Assembly: GCF_016863435.1 (NCBI RefSeq)
Contig: NZ_BOOW01000039.1
Location: 1-32,149, forward strand
Reading direction: 5' to 3'
Length of the DNA: 32,149 nucleotides
Source: Sinosporangium siamense
GTDB taxonomy: Bacteria; Actinomycetota; Actinomycetes; Streptosporangiales; Streptosporangiaceae
Shown: positions 31,944-32,149 of the stretch, piece after piece
Layout: each line of letters opens with the position of its first letter
How positions within the stretch are numbered: the stretch's first letter is position 1
Translations under genes and position numbers: made by a program
Notes under the pieces: model-generated
Told to the model about the DNA's origin: nothing
The model's database searches: none
The model's input: only the letters and a program-made list of their open reading frames with translations

Positions 31944-32149
31944 GATGTACGGCGACGCCGGGCCTGCCGTTGGGTACGGCGGCGCCGGGCCGGGCCTGGG
32001 GGTACGGCAGCGCCGAGGCCGTGCCGTCGGGTACGGCGATGCCGGGTCGGGCGTGGGGTGCGGCAGAGCCGAGGCCGGCCGTTGGGTACGGCGGCGCCGG
32101 GTCGGGCGTGGGGTGCGGCAGAGCCGAGGCCGGCCGTCGGGTACGGCGA
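31944..32149. repeat. Tandem repeat array of 55-57 bp units, cut by the window edge
   Basis: Units begin with GGGTACGGC. A half unit starts at 31944, then full units at 31972-32028 (57 bp), 32029-32083 (55 bp) and 32084-32138 (55 bp), and the next begins at 32139. The last two full units differ at only three positions. Each unit is itself two diverged halves of about 28 bp, both built on GGTACGGC plus GCCG. Unit length is not a multiple of three, so no frame repeats through it, and the array is downstream of the kinase stop, so it is non-coding on present evidence. Confidence 0.85.

Noticed and set aside
31944-32149. Repeat array considered as a CRISPR.
   Set aside because: There are no unique spacers: the whole 55-57 bp unit is repeated, and no cas genes are present.

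Overview
The window is about 32 kb of high-GC DNA from an actinomycete. Codon third positions are mostly G or C, GTG and TTG starts are common, several genes look leaderless, and the efflux machinery is of the single-membrane type. The gene families (ECF42 sigma factor with YCII partners, ricin-domain kinase, NarL-type two-component pairs) fit Streptosporangiales or a related order. This placement is an inference from style, not from a marker gene.

Layout. (1) 1-1038: the 5' two-thirds of an IS605-type tnpB runs off the left edge, with a divergent Phd/YefM-type antitoxin; both genes appear to be leaderless and their -10 boxes sit in GTACA repeats. (2) 1042-4670: a small membrane protein, a TetR regulator, an ECF42 sigma factor preceded by two YCII (DGPF) proteins with a readable ECF42-type promoter, and a divergent GNAT acetyltransferase. 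(3) 4680-8352: an ABC-2 exporter (ATPase plus 12-TM-type permease) behind a TetR repressor, divergent from a SnoaL-like protein, with two matching palindromic operators between them. (4) 8375-12620: a likely acquired island with a tyrosine recombinase, an HTH-methylase-specificity fusion and an Abi-like HEPN protein, the last two coupled by a TTGA overlap; no restriction nuclease is present. (5) 12603-13067: a decayed reading frame and a strong terminator. (6) 13086-18093: an AcrB/HAE1-like RND pump divergent from a MarR regulator, then an MFS exporter. (7) 18094-19272: a gene-poor stretch with a hydrolase remnant, strong RNA-like hairpins and a G-quadruplex motif. (8) 19273-21168: a predicted pseudokinase with an extracellular ricin domain and a small protein with one WD40 repeat. 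(9) 21172-22859: a NarL-type two-component system. (10) 23073-25492: CBS protein, a tiny coupled ORF, an ArsB/NhaD-like transporter, terminator and DUF4190 protein. (11) 25499-28089: a small hypothetical protein, purB and a coupled GNAT gene. (12) 28608-31933: an MHS-family symporter and an OmpR-type two-component system, followed by a tandem repeat array running off the right edge.

The strongest candidate for something undescribed is the HEPN plus HTH-methylase-TRD pair beside the recombinase: it has a target-recognition module and a modification activity but its only visible effector is a putative RNase. Secondary candidates are the tnpB/antitoxin divergent promoter, the Asp-to-Asn pseudokinase with a lectin ectodomain, the structured insert beside the hydrolase remnant, the 41-residue coupled leader ORF, and the right-edge repeat array.
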